Positions 27,087 through 34,494 of a stretch of DNA of 64,000 bases are shown here, piece after piece; the first letter of the stretch is position 1, and every line of letters begins with the position of its first letter. The notes under the pieces were generated by a model that saw only the letters and a list, made by a program, of their open reading frames with translations, searched no databases and had not been told where the DNA came from. The DNA lies in assembly GCA_963702175.1 (NCBI GenBank), contig OY969721.1:2418001-2482000 (forward strand), given 5' to 3'. The position numbers and the translations under genes are program-made. The stretch is from VRUE01 sp963702175. GTDB lineage: Bacteria; Actinomycetota; Thermoleophilia; Solirubrobacterales; 70-9.

Positions 27087-27183
27087 GCTGCTCCTCGCGT
27101 CATTTGGGGGTTCGCTGGTCGGGGCGGAAATCTATTCCACTGCCGCCACGGACGGCCAGAGCATTTGCCGCCTGCCCCCGCCC

Positions 27184-27189
27184 TAGAGT
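27184..27189 (+). promoter_or_regulatory. leaderless -10 box (TAGAGT) for the 136-aa protein
   Basis: TANNNT hexamer 8 nt before ATG 27198; the same hexamer precedes pckG. Confidence 0.45.
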
Positions 27190-27197
27190 CAGTGGCG

Positions 27198-27608
27198 ATG
27201 TCGGGGGCAGAGCGCGACAGTACACAGGACTGGCTGCTGCCCGGGCATAGCTTGCCGCCCACGATCGCCGAGCTGGAGGAGCGGATCGACGAGGCACTGG
27301 CGACCGCGCGGGCCACCGAGGTGGCGGTGATGACCGTCGGCACTGCGGCACTGGACGCCGCCGAGCAGGCCCGGCGCGCGGCTGAGTTGGCGGAGCGGGC
27401 AGCCAGAAGTGCCGCAAGTGTGAGTGCGGGGGCCCAACGCGACCGCGGTGAGTCGACGCCCCCTCCCCCGGTTGAGCCGGGGGAGGGCAGTATGCGCGAC
27501 TTCAGCGAGCGGGCCGACCGGCTGGTGGAGCGGCTGCAGCAGATCCAGCGAGTGCCACTGGATAGGCCGTCGGTGCGGCAGCACACCCGCTCTCACTCCA
27601 CTCGCTGA
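27198..27608 (+). CDS. hypothetical alanine/arginine-rich helical protein
   Basis: A 136-residue soluble protein I do not recognise. Residues about 20-80 are a long Ala/Glu/Arg-rich helix (ELEERIDEALATARATEV, then AEQARRAAELAERAARSAAS), likely a coiled coil. A short Pro-rich linker (TPPPPVEPGEG) is followed by a second helical stretch (MRDFSERADRLVERLQQIQ). No signal peptide or membrane segment. It starts at ATG 27198, divergent from the malyl-CoA lyase. It could be an antisense accident of high GC, but codon-position GC and the leaderless box favour a real gene. Confidence 0.6.
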   Translation: MSGAERDSTQDWLLPGHSLPPTIAELEERIDEALATARATEVAVMTVGTAALDAAEQARRAAELAERAARSAASVSAGAQRDRGESTPPPPVEPGEGSMRDFSERADRLVERLQQIQRVPLDRPSVRQHTRSHSTR

Positions 27609-27689
27609 ACGGTCGGCGGCTCCCATCGAGGGGCCTCAGCCTCACTATTCGGAGAGGAACTTGAGCGAAACCACTTAGATTGGCCAAAT

Positions 27690-27714
27690 GTTTGACCTGC
27701 AAAATTGGTCAAAC
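27690..27714. promoter_or_regulatory. inverted repeat GTTTGACC-N9-GGTCAAAC upstream of the collagen-like gene
   Basis: Perfect 8-bp arms (27690-27697, 27707-27714) separated by 9 bp in an unusually AT-rich stretch, about 100 bp before the collagen-like gene. A TTGGCCAA palindrome lies immediately upstream (27680-27687). Both resemble transcription-factor sites; the cognate regulator is unknown. Confidence 0.45.
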
Positions 27715-27813
27715 GTCCTCTCCGTGTGTACGGTCGAGCGACCCCCAATCACGGCCCACCGATGGGCTTCCTTCGCCTCAAAAGAGGCCCGATATTCAAG
27801 GAGATTTCCCGTA

Positions 27814-29694
27814 ATGATCGCTCGATCGACGGCAGTTCCACAGCTTCGCTGGTTGGCGCTGGCCCTGTCGGTGTGCCTGGCCATGGTTGGTCTCTCAGCC
27901 GCCACCGCATCGGCCCAGAATTCACAGAAAACCCTCAGCTCGGTCAACCTCTGCATCAAGCGGAGTGGCCCGGGCAAGGGCACCATCCGCCTCGTCTCAG
28001 CAAAAGCGCGCTGTAAGAAAACCGAGCGCGGCGTCCTGATCGTCACCGGCTCGACTCAGAGCGGTGTGCTCGGCGCCGAAGCCGGCAGCGGCCCGACCGG
28101 GGCAACCGGTCCGGCCGGTCAGGCAGGCGCTAAAGGCGCGAAAGGGGACAAAGGCGAAAAAGGAGAGAAAGGCGAGAAAGGCGCCACTGGAAACCAAGGT
28201 CCTCAAGGTCCTGAGGGTCCAGCAGGTCCCGCAGGTCCTCAGGGACCCCAGGGCGAGCAAGGCGCCATCGGTCCCGAGGGTCCCGCAGGTCCTCAGGGAG
28301 CTACCGGCCCGGAGGGCGATACCGGCGCCACCGGCCCGGAGGGTCCGAAAGGTGCCGACGGTGCCACCGGTCCCGAGGGTCCGAAAGGCGATAAAGGCGA
28401 CACCGGGGCCACGGGTCCCGAGGGTCCCGCAGGTCCGGAGGGTCCGAAAGGCGACACCGGAGCGACGGGTCCCGAGGGTCCCCAGGGCGCCAAAGGCGAC
28501 AAAGGTGAGACTGGCGCCACTGGCCCCGAGGGTCCCCAGGGCCTGAAAGGCGACACTGGTGCCACCGGCCCGGAGGGACCCGCTGGTCCCGAGGGTCCGC
28601 AGGGCGCCAAAGGCGACACCGGCGCTACTGGCCCCGAGGGTCCAGCCGGCCCGGAGGGCAAAGAGGGCGCTGAGGGCAAAGAGGGCCCACAGGGTCCGAA
28701 AGGCGATACGGGTGCCACTGGTCCCGAGGGTCCGCAGGGTGCCAAAGGCGATACGGGTGCCACCGGCCCGGAGGGTCCCCAGGGCCTGAAAGGCGACGCT
28801 GGCGCCACCGGGCCTGAGGGCCCGCAGGGCCCCAAAGGTGACACCGGAGTTACTGGCCCCGAGGGCCCCCAGGGCAAAGACGGGCCTGAAGGTAAAGAGG
28901 GTCCCCAGGGTCTGAAAGGCGACACCGGAGCCACCGGTCCCGAGGGCCCGGCTGGCCCGGAGGGCAAAGAGGGCGCTGAGGGCAAAGAGGGCCCACAGGG
29001 TTCGAAAGGCGATACGGGTGCCACTGGTCCCGAGGGTCCCCAGGGCCTGAAAGGCGACACAGGCGCCACGGGGCCCGAGGGTCCGAAAGGTGCCACTGGC
29101 GATGAGGGCCCGGCCGGTCCTCAGGGTCCGGTAGGCAAAGAAGGGCCTGAAGGCAAAGAAGGGCCTGAAGGAAAAGAAGGTCCGCAGGGCAAAGAAGGAC
29201 CCGAAGGCAAAGAAGGCCCGGAAGGCAAAGAAGGACCCGAAGGCAAACAGGGCCTCGAAGGAAAACAGGGTGAGGAAGGCAAACAGGGCCCGGCTGGCCC
29301 GGCCAGCACGACGATCATCGGTGGCGGCGGTCTCGACTCGAAAGTCACCAACAACAGCAGCAACTCATTCGTCGGCCTCTTCATGGACGGCGTCAGCACG
29401 ACTGAGTCTCTGATGCTGCAGAGCATGCCCGTGGCCGGGACGCTCAACAACCTCACCGTTCGACTGAACGAAGATCCGGGCTCGGGCACCGATGAGTACA
29501 TCGTCACCGTTCGCCTCAACGAAAAAGACACGACGCTGAAATGCACGATCATCAATCCTGCGCTCAGCTGTCCTGCGACCGGTGCCGTGGCGGTGGGCGC
29601 AGGGGAAGGCATATCGATTCAGGTCGATCCCAACAACGATCCATCGAGCGATCCGCAGGTCCGCTGGACGGCGACATTCACGCCGTCTTCGTAA
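27814..29694 (+). CDS. secreted collagen-like Gly-X-Y repeat protein
   Basis: A 626-residue exported protein. A signal peptide (ALALSVCLAMVGLSAATASA) is followed by a 55-residue N-terminal domain with two cysteines. Then comes an uninterrupted collagen-like region, about residues 93-498 (roughly 135 Gly-X-Y triplets). The triplets are dominated by GATGPEGP, GAKGDTG, GPKGDKG and, near the end, GKEGPEG units, with very few hydrophobic residues. A 128-residue C-terminal domain (TTIIGGGGLDS to FTPSS) looks like a beta-sandwich trimerisation or binding head with two cysteines. Such proteins form triple helices on bacterial surfaces or spores. Start ATG 27814 has AAGGAG ten bases upstream. An 18-bp terminator follows. 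Confidence 0.9.
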   Translation: MIARSTAVPQLRWLALALSVCLAMVGLSAATASAQNSQKTLSSVNLCIKRSGPGKGTIRLVSAKARCKKTERGVLIVTGSTQSGVLGAEAGSGPTGATGPAGQAGAKGAKGDKGEKGEKGEKGATGNQGPQGPEGPAGPAGPQGPQGEQGAIGPEGPAGPQGATGPEGDTGATGPEGPKGADGATGPEGPKGDKGDTGATGPEGPAGPEGPKGDTGATGPEGPQGAKGDKGETGATGPEGPQGLKGDTGATGPEGPAGPEGPQGAKGDTGATGPEGPAGPEGKEGAEGKEGPQGPKGDTGATGPEGPQGAKGDTGATGPEGPQGLKGDAGATGPEGPQGPKGDTGVTGPEGPQGKDGPEGKEGPQGLKGDTGATGPEGPAGPEGKEGAEGKEGPQGSKGDTGATGPEGPQGLKGDTGATGPEGPKGATGDEGPAGPQGPVGKEGPEGKEGPEGKEGPQGKEGPEGKEGPEGKEGPEGKQGLEGKQGEEGKQGPAGPASTTIIGGGGLDSKVTNNSSNSFVGLFMDGVSTTESLMLQSMPVAGTLNNLTVRLNEDPGSGTDEYIVTVRLNEKDTTLKCTIINPALSCPATGAVAVGAGEGISIQVDPNNDPSSDPQVRWTATFTPSS

Positions 29695-29729
29695 GCAACT
29701 AATCCGCCCTGACTGGACGGGACGAATAA

Positions 29730-29768
29730 AAACGGGGGCGAGACGGCCAAGCCGTCTCGCCCCCGTTT
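29730..29768. terminator. strong bidirectional terminator hairpin
   Basis: Perfect 18-bp stem (29730-29747 with 29751-29768) and a 3-nt loop, with A-rich sequence on the left and T's on the right. It lies between the convergent collagen-like gene and the 190-aa membrane protein gene, and can serve both strands. Confidence 0.88.
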
Positions 29769-29786
29769 CAGTTCGGAACTGGGGTC

Positions 29787-30359
29787 TCAGTCGGCCAAGA
29801 CGATCTGGCCTGAGTTGACGAGCTGCAGCGCGCGTTTGAAATCGGGGTCGTAGACCTCGATCTGGGCGTCGACCCCCGGGTAGACGAGGTAGACGCTGCT
29901 GGGCTGGTTGCGATTGAAGTAGACCGTGGCGCCTCCCGGGGCTTTGGCCAGCACCCCACCGGGTTCTTTGCCTTGGCGTTTCAGCTTGGCCAGCGCGTCC
30001 TCGTCCTCGTAGGTGCCAACGGTGAGGAAGTCGGGCTGCGGGTCGCCGGCCTCGGCGCCTCCGGTCAGGTAGCGCACGTAGGTTCGGTCCGTATCCGGCC
30101 GGCTCAGCTCGAGCTCCGTCCCCGCCTGCTCGCCGGCCCAGTAGATCGGTGGCTCCTCGGCTGCATCCTCGCGCAGTGTCTCGACGCTCACGATCTGTGC
30201 CTCGCTCGAGCTGCTCGGCGAGTCATCGCCATCGTCGTCGCGGAGCGCGATCCAGAGGATCAGCCCGACGGCGAGAACCGCCGCCAGCGCCAGCCGCAGG
30301 CGAAGGCCATTCCCGCTCGATCCACCGCCGCGCTTCTGCTCTGCCTGCGAACTCTCCAC
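29787..30359 (-). CDS. hypothetical membrane-anchored extracytoplasmic protein
   Basis: A 190-residue protein with a cytoplasmic basic N-terminus, one membrane helix (LALAAVLAVGLILWIAL), an Asp/Ser-rich linker and an extracytoplasmic domain of about 130 residues. The domain includes PPIYWAGEQAGTELELSR, FLTVGTYED and a C-terminal SVYLVYPGVDAQIEVYDPDFKRALQLVNSGQIV. No family is recognised. GTG 30359 has a TAGGGT box 10 nt upstream. It is separated from the next gene (CAP) by about 40 bp on the same strand. Confidence 0.75.
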   Translation of the reverse strand: MESSQAEQKRGGGSSGNGLRLRLALAAVLAVGLILWIALRDDDGDDSPSSSSEAQIVSVETLREDAAEEPPIYWAGEQAGTELELSRPDTDRTYVRYLTGGAEAGDPQPDFLTVGTYEDEDALAKLKRQGKEPGGVLAKAPGGATVYFNRNQPSSVYLVYPGVDAQIEVYDPDFKRALQLVNSGQIVLAD

Positions 30360-30401
30360 TGGAGAACGAACCCTAGTTACGCCCTCGGAAGGGACGGGGA
30401 A

Positions 30402-30965
30402 TCAGTCGCAGCGGGAGCCGAAGTGCTGGGCCCAGACACGAGTGCCGTCGCGGCCCCCCAGAGTGCCGACCTCGACGCTGAGCCCCAGGTCCGTGTAGTC
30501 GCCCAGGAGGTTGCGGCGGTGCGTCGGGGAGCGCATCCAGGCACGGAACGTGGCGCGCACTGTCCCTTCTTGCCCGATCCCCCAGGCGAGGTTCTCGCCG
30601 ACCCGCCAGCAGTTTTCGCCGATATAGCCGGTTTCTCTCATCCAGAAGGTGAACTCGCGCCCGCAGGCGGAGTGACTGAAGCTGTCGCAGCCAATTACGT
30701 CGAGCACCTTGCTCCGGGCCGACGCGTCCAGCTCCGACGCGCCGGCGAGGCTGCTCAGGCCGATCGTGCGGCGGGCGAAGTCGGTCATGCAGCGCATCGC
30801 TTGCGCCTGCGTCTCGGCTGACGCCTTGAGGCTGTTCTGGCCCGGGCAGGCGGCCGGCGGCGCGATCAGGCGGCTTGCATGCGCGCTCGGGACGAGCGCC
30901 AGGCCGCCTAGCGAGAGGGCGAGGACGAGTGCGAGCGTGCGCTTCACGTCCATCCATCTCGTCAT
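30402..30965 (-). CDS. secreted cysteine-rich CAP-domain protein, paralogue A
   Basis: A 187-residue protein: signal peptide (TLALVLALSLGGLALVPSAHA) then a CAP domain. It opens CPGQNSLKASAETQAQAMRCMTDFARR, with later GCDSFSHSACGREFTFWMRETGY, CWRVGENLAWG, SPTHRRNLLG and VWAQHFGSRC. The His/Glu/His positions of CAP cavities and six cysteines are shared with the genes at 31.1 and 40.7 kb. It is presumably disulfide-bonded outside the cell; activity is unknown. ATG 30965 is used (30953 is possible). An upstream TATATTCGTCCA element is shared with the paralogues. Confidence 0.85.
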   Translation of the reverse strand: MTRWMDVKRTLALVLALSLGGLALVPSAHASRLIAPPAACPGQNSLKASAETQAQAMRCMTDFARRTIGLSSLAGASELDASARSKVLDVIGCDSFSHSACGREFTFWMRETGYIGENCWRVGENLAWGIGQEGTVRATFRAWMRSPTHRRNLLGDYTDLGLSVEVGTLGGRDGTRVWAQHFGSRCD

Positions 30966-30999
30966 CCCGCGCTCGTCTGAAATGCCTGGCTCCCCCCTC

Positions 31000-31011
31000 T
31001 GGACGAATATA
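31000..31011 (-). promoter_or_regulatory. shared promoter-like motif (TATATTCGTCCA) before CAP paralogue A
   Basis: Minus-strand TATATT followed by CGTCCA, 35 nt before the start. Related motifs precede paralogue B (TACGTGCGTCCG, 31694-31705) and paralogue C (TACATTCGTCCA, 41355-41366) at comparable distances. Confidence 0.45.
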
Positions 31012-31086
31012 TGAAGCCCGGGGGACGACGTGTCAACACCCGTTGCCGCTGACGCGTCCAGAGAAGGCGGCTCCGGGAGAGCGGCG

Positions 31087-31662
31087 CTAAGCGCCGCAGC
31101 GCGAGCCGAAGTGCTGGATCCAGACCCTGACGCCTTCGCGTCCGTGCAGCCTGCCGGTCTCCAGGCCGATCCCCAGGTCGTCGTAGGGGCCGAGGATGTT
31201 TCGCCGGTGTTCCGGCGAGTGCAGCCAGGCTTGGAAGATCGAGCGCGCTGTCCCACCTCGAGTCCCCCTGGCGATGTTCTCCGCCACACGCCAGCATGAG
31301 CCGAGGTAGCCGCTCCTCCGCATCCAGTAGGTGAACGATCGCCCGCAGGCGAAGTGACTGACGCTGTCGCAGCGGAGGATGTCCCGCGCCTTCCGTCGCG
31401 AGGAGGAGCTGAGCGAAGGAGAGCGCGTGAGGCTGTCGAGCCGGGCCCGCCGTCTGGCGACGTTGGTCATGCAGCGCATTGCCTGCAGCTGCTGCTCGGT
31501 CGACGCGTCGGCGTCGTTCGTGCCCCGGCAGGCAGCCGGAGGCGCGATCAGGGGCTTGCGCGGCACTGCTGCCGCGCCAGGCGGCAGCGCCAGCGCCCCC
31601 AGCAAAAGCAGGCCAAGGACGATGGAAAGCGTGCGCCTCACGCATCTCTTCTCGTCACCCAT
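31087..31662 (-). CDS. secreted cysteine-rich CAP-domain protein, paralogue B
   Basis: A 191-residue exported CAP protein, adjacent and parallel to paralogue A. After the signal peptide (LSIVLGLLLLGALALPPGAAA), the domain follows the same plan: CRGTNDADASTEQQLQAMRCMTNVARR, RCDSVSHFACGRSFTYWMRRSGY, CWRVAENIARG, SPEHRRNILG, VWIQHFGSRC. ENIARG replaces the ENLAWG of its relatives. It is a clear tandem duplicate. ATG 31662 gives a standard signal peptide. Confidence 0.85.
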   Translation of the reverse strand: MGDEKRCVRRTLSIVLGLLLLGALALPPGAAAVPRKPLIAPPAACRGTNDADASTEQQLQAMRCMTNVARRRARLDSLTRSPSLSSSSRRKARDILRCDSVSHFACGRSFTYWMRRSGYLGSCWRVAENIARGTRGGTARSIFQAWLHSPEHRRNILGPYDDLGIGLETGRLHGREGVRVWIQHFGSRCGA

Positions 31663-31811
31663 GGCGCATTGCTGAGCCGCGCATCAAACCTGGCGGACGC
31701 ACGTATGACGTGTCGCGAACAATTCGGAGTAGGCGAGACGCCGATATCCTTCGCTTCCCGCGCCGCGCGAGCGTTTCCTCGCCGGCGGAACCACCGACGA
31801 GGCTAGGAGCA

Positions 31812-33026
31812 ATGGCCGTAGACACCGCCGCCTATCGCGAGCAGACCGACGAGCAACAGGCAATTACCGAGATGGTCCGTCAGTTCGCCGACGAGAAGAT
31901 CATCCCCAACGCCGAGCACTACGACCACGAGGATTCCTTCCCGGAGCCGATCGTCGAGGAAATGAAGGAGCTCGGCCTTTTCGGGGTGACGATTCCCGAA
32001 GAGTACGGCGGCATGGGCCTCGACCTAACCACCTACGCGATGATCGTCGAAGAGCTTTCGCGTGGCTGGATCTCGATCTCGGGCGTCGTCAACACCCACT
32101 TCATCGGCTCCTATCTCTTGATGAAGTTCGGCACCGACGAGCAGAAGGACTACTTCCTACCGAAGATGGCGACCGGCGAGATCCGCGCCGCCTTCTCCCT
32201 CTCCGAGCCCGAGGTGGGCTCCGACGTGCAGGGCATCAAGGCCACCGCCAAGAAGGGCGACGACGGCAAGTGGGAGCTGAACGGCCAGAAGATGTGGGTC
32301 ACCAACGGTCTCGGCTCCAGCGTCGTCTTCGTCCTGATGAAGACCGACACGAAGGCCGAGCCCGCCTACAAGGGAATGACCTGCTTCATCACCGAGAAGG
32401 AGCCCTGGAAGGAAACGAACGAGGGCGACTTCGCCGGTCTCGTCGTCCCGCCCAAGATCAAGAAGATGGGCTACAAGGGCGTCGAGTCGACCGAGCTCGT
32501 CTACGACGGCTACCGCTGCCCTCCGGAGCGGGTCCTCGGTGGCGAGGAGAATGGTGTTGGGCAGGGCTTCGTCCAGATGATGGACGCGCTCGAGGTCGGC
32601 CGCGTCAACGTCGCCGCCCGCGGGGTCGGCATCGCCCAGCGCGCCCTCGAGCTCGCCCTCCGCTACAGCCAGGAGCGCAAGACCTTCGGCAAGCCGATCG
32701 CCCAGCACCAGGCGATCCAGTTCAAGCTCGCCGACATGGCGACCAAGGTAGAGGCGGCACGCCTCGTTACCCGTAAGGCAGCGCGTATGAAGGATGCGGG
32801 CGAGCGTTCCGACCTCGAGGCGGGGATGGCAAAGCTGCTCGCCTCGGAGACCGGCAAGGAGTGCGTCGAGGAGTGCTTCCGCATCCACGGCGGCTATGGC
32901 TACTCGAAGGAGTACGAGATCGAGCGCCTCTACCGCGACGCGCCGCTGCTCCTGATCGGCGAGGGCACCTCCGAGATCCAGCGCATGGTGATCGGCAAGA
33001 AGCTGCTCCAGCGCCACAAGGTCTAA
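31812..33026 (+). CDS. acyl-CoA dehydrogenase (short/branched-chain type)
   Basis: A 404-residue FAD acyl-CoA dehydrogenase. Canonical motifs are FSLSEPEVGSDVQGIKATAKK, the W-V-T-N-G loop, RVNVAARGVGIAQRALELALRYSQERKTFGKPI and the C-terminal GGYGYSKEYEIERLYRDAPLLLIGEGTSEIQRMVIGK. The helix preceding GGYGY and the GEGTSEIQ ending match short- or branched-chain enzymes. It stands alone, between CAP genes and a terminator. Since ethylmalonyl-CoA mutase and malyl-CoA lyase are encoded nearby, (2S)-methylsuccinyl-CoA dehydrogenase is one possible role, but that enzyme is usually longer, so this is weak. Start ATG 31812 has AGGAG close upstream. Confidence 0.88.
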   Translation: MAVDTAAYREQTDEQQAITEMVRQFADEKIIPNAEHYDHEDSFPEPIVEEMKELGLFGVTIPEEYGGMGLDLTTYAMIVEELSRGWISISGVVNTHFIGSYLLMKFGTDEQKDYFLPKMATGEIRAAFSLSEPEVGSDVQGIKATAKKGDDGKWELNGQKMWVTNGLGSSVVFVLMKTDTKAEPAYKGMTCFITEKEPWKETNEGDFAGLVVPPKIKKMGYKGVESTELVYDGYRCPPERVLGGEENGVGQGFVQMMDALEVGRVNVAARGVGIAQRALELALRYSQERKTFGKPIAQHQAIQFKLADMATKVEAARLVTRKAARMKDAGERSDLEAGMAKLLASETGKECVEECFRIHGGYGYSKEYEIERLYRDAPLLLIGEGTSEIQRMVIGKKLLQRHKV

Positions 33027-33044
33027 AGGCAGAGCAAAGAAAGA

Positions 33045-33072
33045 GAAAGGGCCGCCCGGAGGCGGCCCTTTC
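33045..33072 (+). terminator. intrinsic terminator after the acyl-CoA dehydrogenase
   Basis: 12-bp stem GAAAGGGCCGCC / GGCGGCCCTTTC with a 4-nt loop, 18 nt after the stop, followed by T-rich sequence. It also ends just before the stop of the small minus-strand ORF at 33095 and so may serve both. Confidence 0.8.
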
Positions 33073-33094
33073 CTTCTGTGGGGCTGAGTTACGG

Positions 33095-33271
33095 TTAGCG
33101 CCCGGTGCGGGTGCGCGTCTGTGTTCCTCCGCGCGTCCCAGTGTTCGTGTCGTTGTCGTTGGTGGTGCCTCGTGTCGAGTGCCCGTTGCGGCTGGTGTCG
33201 TCGGTCGCCGCAGCGCTGGCGTCATCGTCATGACCGCCGCCGGGGCCGCTCCCGGTGCTTTGCGTTGACAT
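33095..33271 (-). CDS. small disordered Thr/Gly/Asp/Asn-rich protein (58 aa)
   Basis: The 327-bp gap after the acyl-CoA dehydrogenase contains a 58-codon ORF starting at ATG 33271, behind a near-perfect ribosome-binding site (GAGGAGGG, 4 nt spacer) and ending TAA at 33095. The product is low-complexity and charged: MSTQSTGSGPGGGHDDDASA, then a Thr/Asn/Asp/Arg-rich tail (NDNDTNTGTRGGTQTRTRTGR pattern). No signal peptide or membrane helix. Between its start and the kinase stop (33272-33353) I see nothing. Evidence for translation is only the strong RBS and open frame; it is not a family I recognise. Confidence 0.55.
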   Translation of the reverse strand: MSTQSTGSGPGGGHDDDASAAATDDTSRNGHSTRGTTNDNDTNTGTRGGTQTRTRTGR

Positions 33272-33353
33272 CTTGCCCTCCTCGTCTTACAGATGGTCGG
33301 TTACCCGCTTGGGTGTTTCGTTAACCCGAGCGCCGGCCCAAGATCACGTCAGG

Positions 33354-34238
33354 TCAGACACCGATCGCACCGCGCCGCGTGAGGCTGATCTTGCGGGGCA
33401 GCTCGGCGACCAGCGGCTCGAGCCGCTCGACCACCTCGCCGCAGCTGGGGCGGCGGGCCGGATCGCGTTCGAGCAGCTCGGCGAGCAGCGTTCGCAGCTC
33501 CTTCGGCACCTGGGTGGGCAGCTCGCGCGGCTCCAGCTCCAGCTGTGGGAAGCGCTCCGGTCCCTCCTCGCCGGATCCCGCAGGGAACGGCTTCTCGCCC
33601 GACACTGCGTGGAAGAGCGTTGCTCCCAGCCCCCAGGCGTCCGCTGCCGGCCCGATCCGTGCGCCCGCCGACTCGCCCACGCACTGCTCCGGGGGCATAT
33701 AGGGGTCGGTGCCGATCGGGCCCTCCGTTTTCGTGGCCCGCTCGAGGGTGCGGGCGATGCTGAGGTCGATCAGCCGCGGCGGCACCCCCATCACGATGTT
33801 GTCGGGCTTGACGTCGAGGTGGACGTAGCCGGAGTTGGCCATGTATTGCAGGGCGCCGGCGACATGCACGGCCAGGGGGAGGAGCTGCTCGAGCCCGATC
33901 GCCCCGTCGCGCCTGATCAGGCGGCGCAAAGAAGGGCCCTCCAGGTGCTCGATCAGCACGTGGGGGTAGGGCCCATCGAGGACCGCGCCGAAGCTGCGTA
34001 CCAGTACCGGGTGTGCCAGCTCGTCCAGGACCTCGACCTCGCGCGCGAGGTCACGTAGGGCCTTCTCCTCCGTCGCCTGGTCGGGGCGAAGAACCTTTGC
34101 CACGCCGAGGGCGAAGAGCGACTCGTCCCAGACCAGGCAGACCTCGTAGCGGTTGCCGCCGCCGATCGTCTTCAGGACGACCCGGCTGGGAGCGATCTCG
34201 CTGCCCTGCTCGAACTCCCAGCTCGCGTGTTCGCTCAC
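33354..34238 (-). CDS. Ser/Thr protein kinase, soluble, with atypical DFG motif
   Basis: A 294-residue Hanks-type kinase domain without membrane segment or sensor domain. The Gly-rich loop is GGGNRYEV (26-33), the ATP lysine K48 in GVAKVLRP, the catalytic loop HLDVKPDN (140-147) with Asp142, Lys144 and Asn147, and the activation end MPPEQ. The metal-binding DFG is DLS (158-160), retaining the Asp. Activity is therefore plausible. It is leaderless (TACCCT 6 nt before GTG 34238) and shares a 43-bp divergent promoter region with a small membrane protein. Targets are unknown. Confidence 0.87.
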   Translation of the reverse strand: MSEHASWEFEQGSEIAPSRVVLKTIGGGNRYEVCLVWDESLFALGVAKVLRPDQATEEKALRDLAREVEVLDELAHPVLVRSFGAVLDGPYPHVLIEHLEGPSLRRLIRRDGAIGLEQLLPLAVHVAGALQYMANSGYVHLDVKPDNIVMGVPPRLIDLSIARTLERATKTEGPIGTDPYMPPEQCVGESAGARIGPAADAWGLGATLFHAVSGEKPFPAGSGEEGPERFPQLELEPRELPTQVPKELRTLLAELLERDPARRPSCGEVVERLEPLVAELPRKISLTRRGAIGV

Positions 34239-34244
34239 CCCAGA

Positions 34245-34250
34245 AGGGTA
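34245..34250 (-). promoter_or_regulatory. leaderless -10 box (TACCCT) for the Ser/Thr kinase
   Basis: TANNNT hexamer 6 nt before GTG 34238; it overlaps the expected -35 region of the divergent gene. Confidence 0.55.
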
Positions 34251-34269
34251 AGCCCACCGAGGTCTCGGC

Positions 34270-34275
34270 TAGCAT
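34270..34275 (+). promoter_or_regulatory. leaderless -10 box (TAGCAT) for the 70-aa membrane protein
   Basis: TANNNT hexamer 6 nt before ATG 34282, back to back with the kinase promoter. Confidence 0.55.
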
Positions 34276-34281
34276 CGGGCG

Positions 34282-34494
34282 ATGCGCTGGGCCGCCAAGC
34301 TGGACCTCGCGGCCGGCATCCTGCTCGGCCTTGCTGTTGGCCTCACTCTCGCGTACTTGGCGATCTTCGTTGTCGGCGGTGGCGGGGACGCGTCCTCCTC
34401 CTCGGTCCCGACCCCCAGTCCCTCAGAAAGCCAGACTAAGACGGACGAGCCCGCCGGTCGAGCCGCTCCCCAACAGCCTTCGCAAAGACGATGA
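34282..34494 (+). CDS. small single-pass membrane protein (70 aa)
   Basis: A 70-residue protein: short N-terminus (MRWAAKLD), one long membrane helix (AAGILLGLAVGLTLAYLAIFVV), and a Ser/Pro/Gln-rich tail presumably outside the cell. Family not recognised. It is divergent from the kinase and its last 59 bases overlap the 3' end of the sortase gene on the other strand. The clear leaderless promoter supports it as a real gene. Confidence 0.65.
   Translation: MRWAAKLDLAAGILLGLAVGLTLAYLAIFVVGGGGDASSSSVPTPSPSESQTKTDEPAGRAAPQQPSQRR

Noticed and set aside
28293..29096. 267-aa minus-strand ORF of PFGPSGPVAPVSP repeats
   Set aside because: It is the reverse-complement reading of the Gly-X-Y repeat DNA; the plus strand has signal peptide, RBS and head domain.
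27814..29300. Tandem repeats as a possible CRISPR array
   Set aside because: The repeat period follows Gly-X-Y codons without unique spacers and is part of an intact coding frame.
31087..31662. CAP paralogue B as a pseudogene
   Set aside because: Although ENLAWG is changed to ENIARG, the frame, signal peptide, cysteines and both His motifs are intact.
34436..34494. Overlap between the 70-aa membrane protein and sortase genes as evidence that one is false
   Set aside because: Both have clear features (promoter and helix; catalytic His, Cys, Arg). A 59-nt tail overlap of convergent genes is acceptable.
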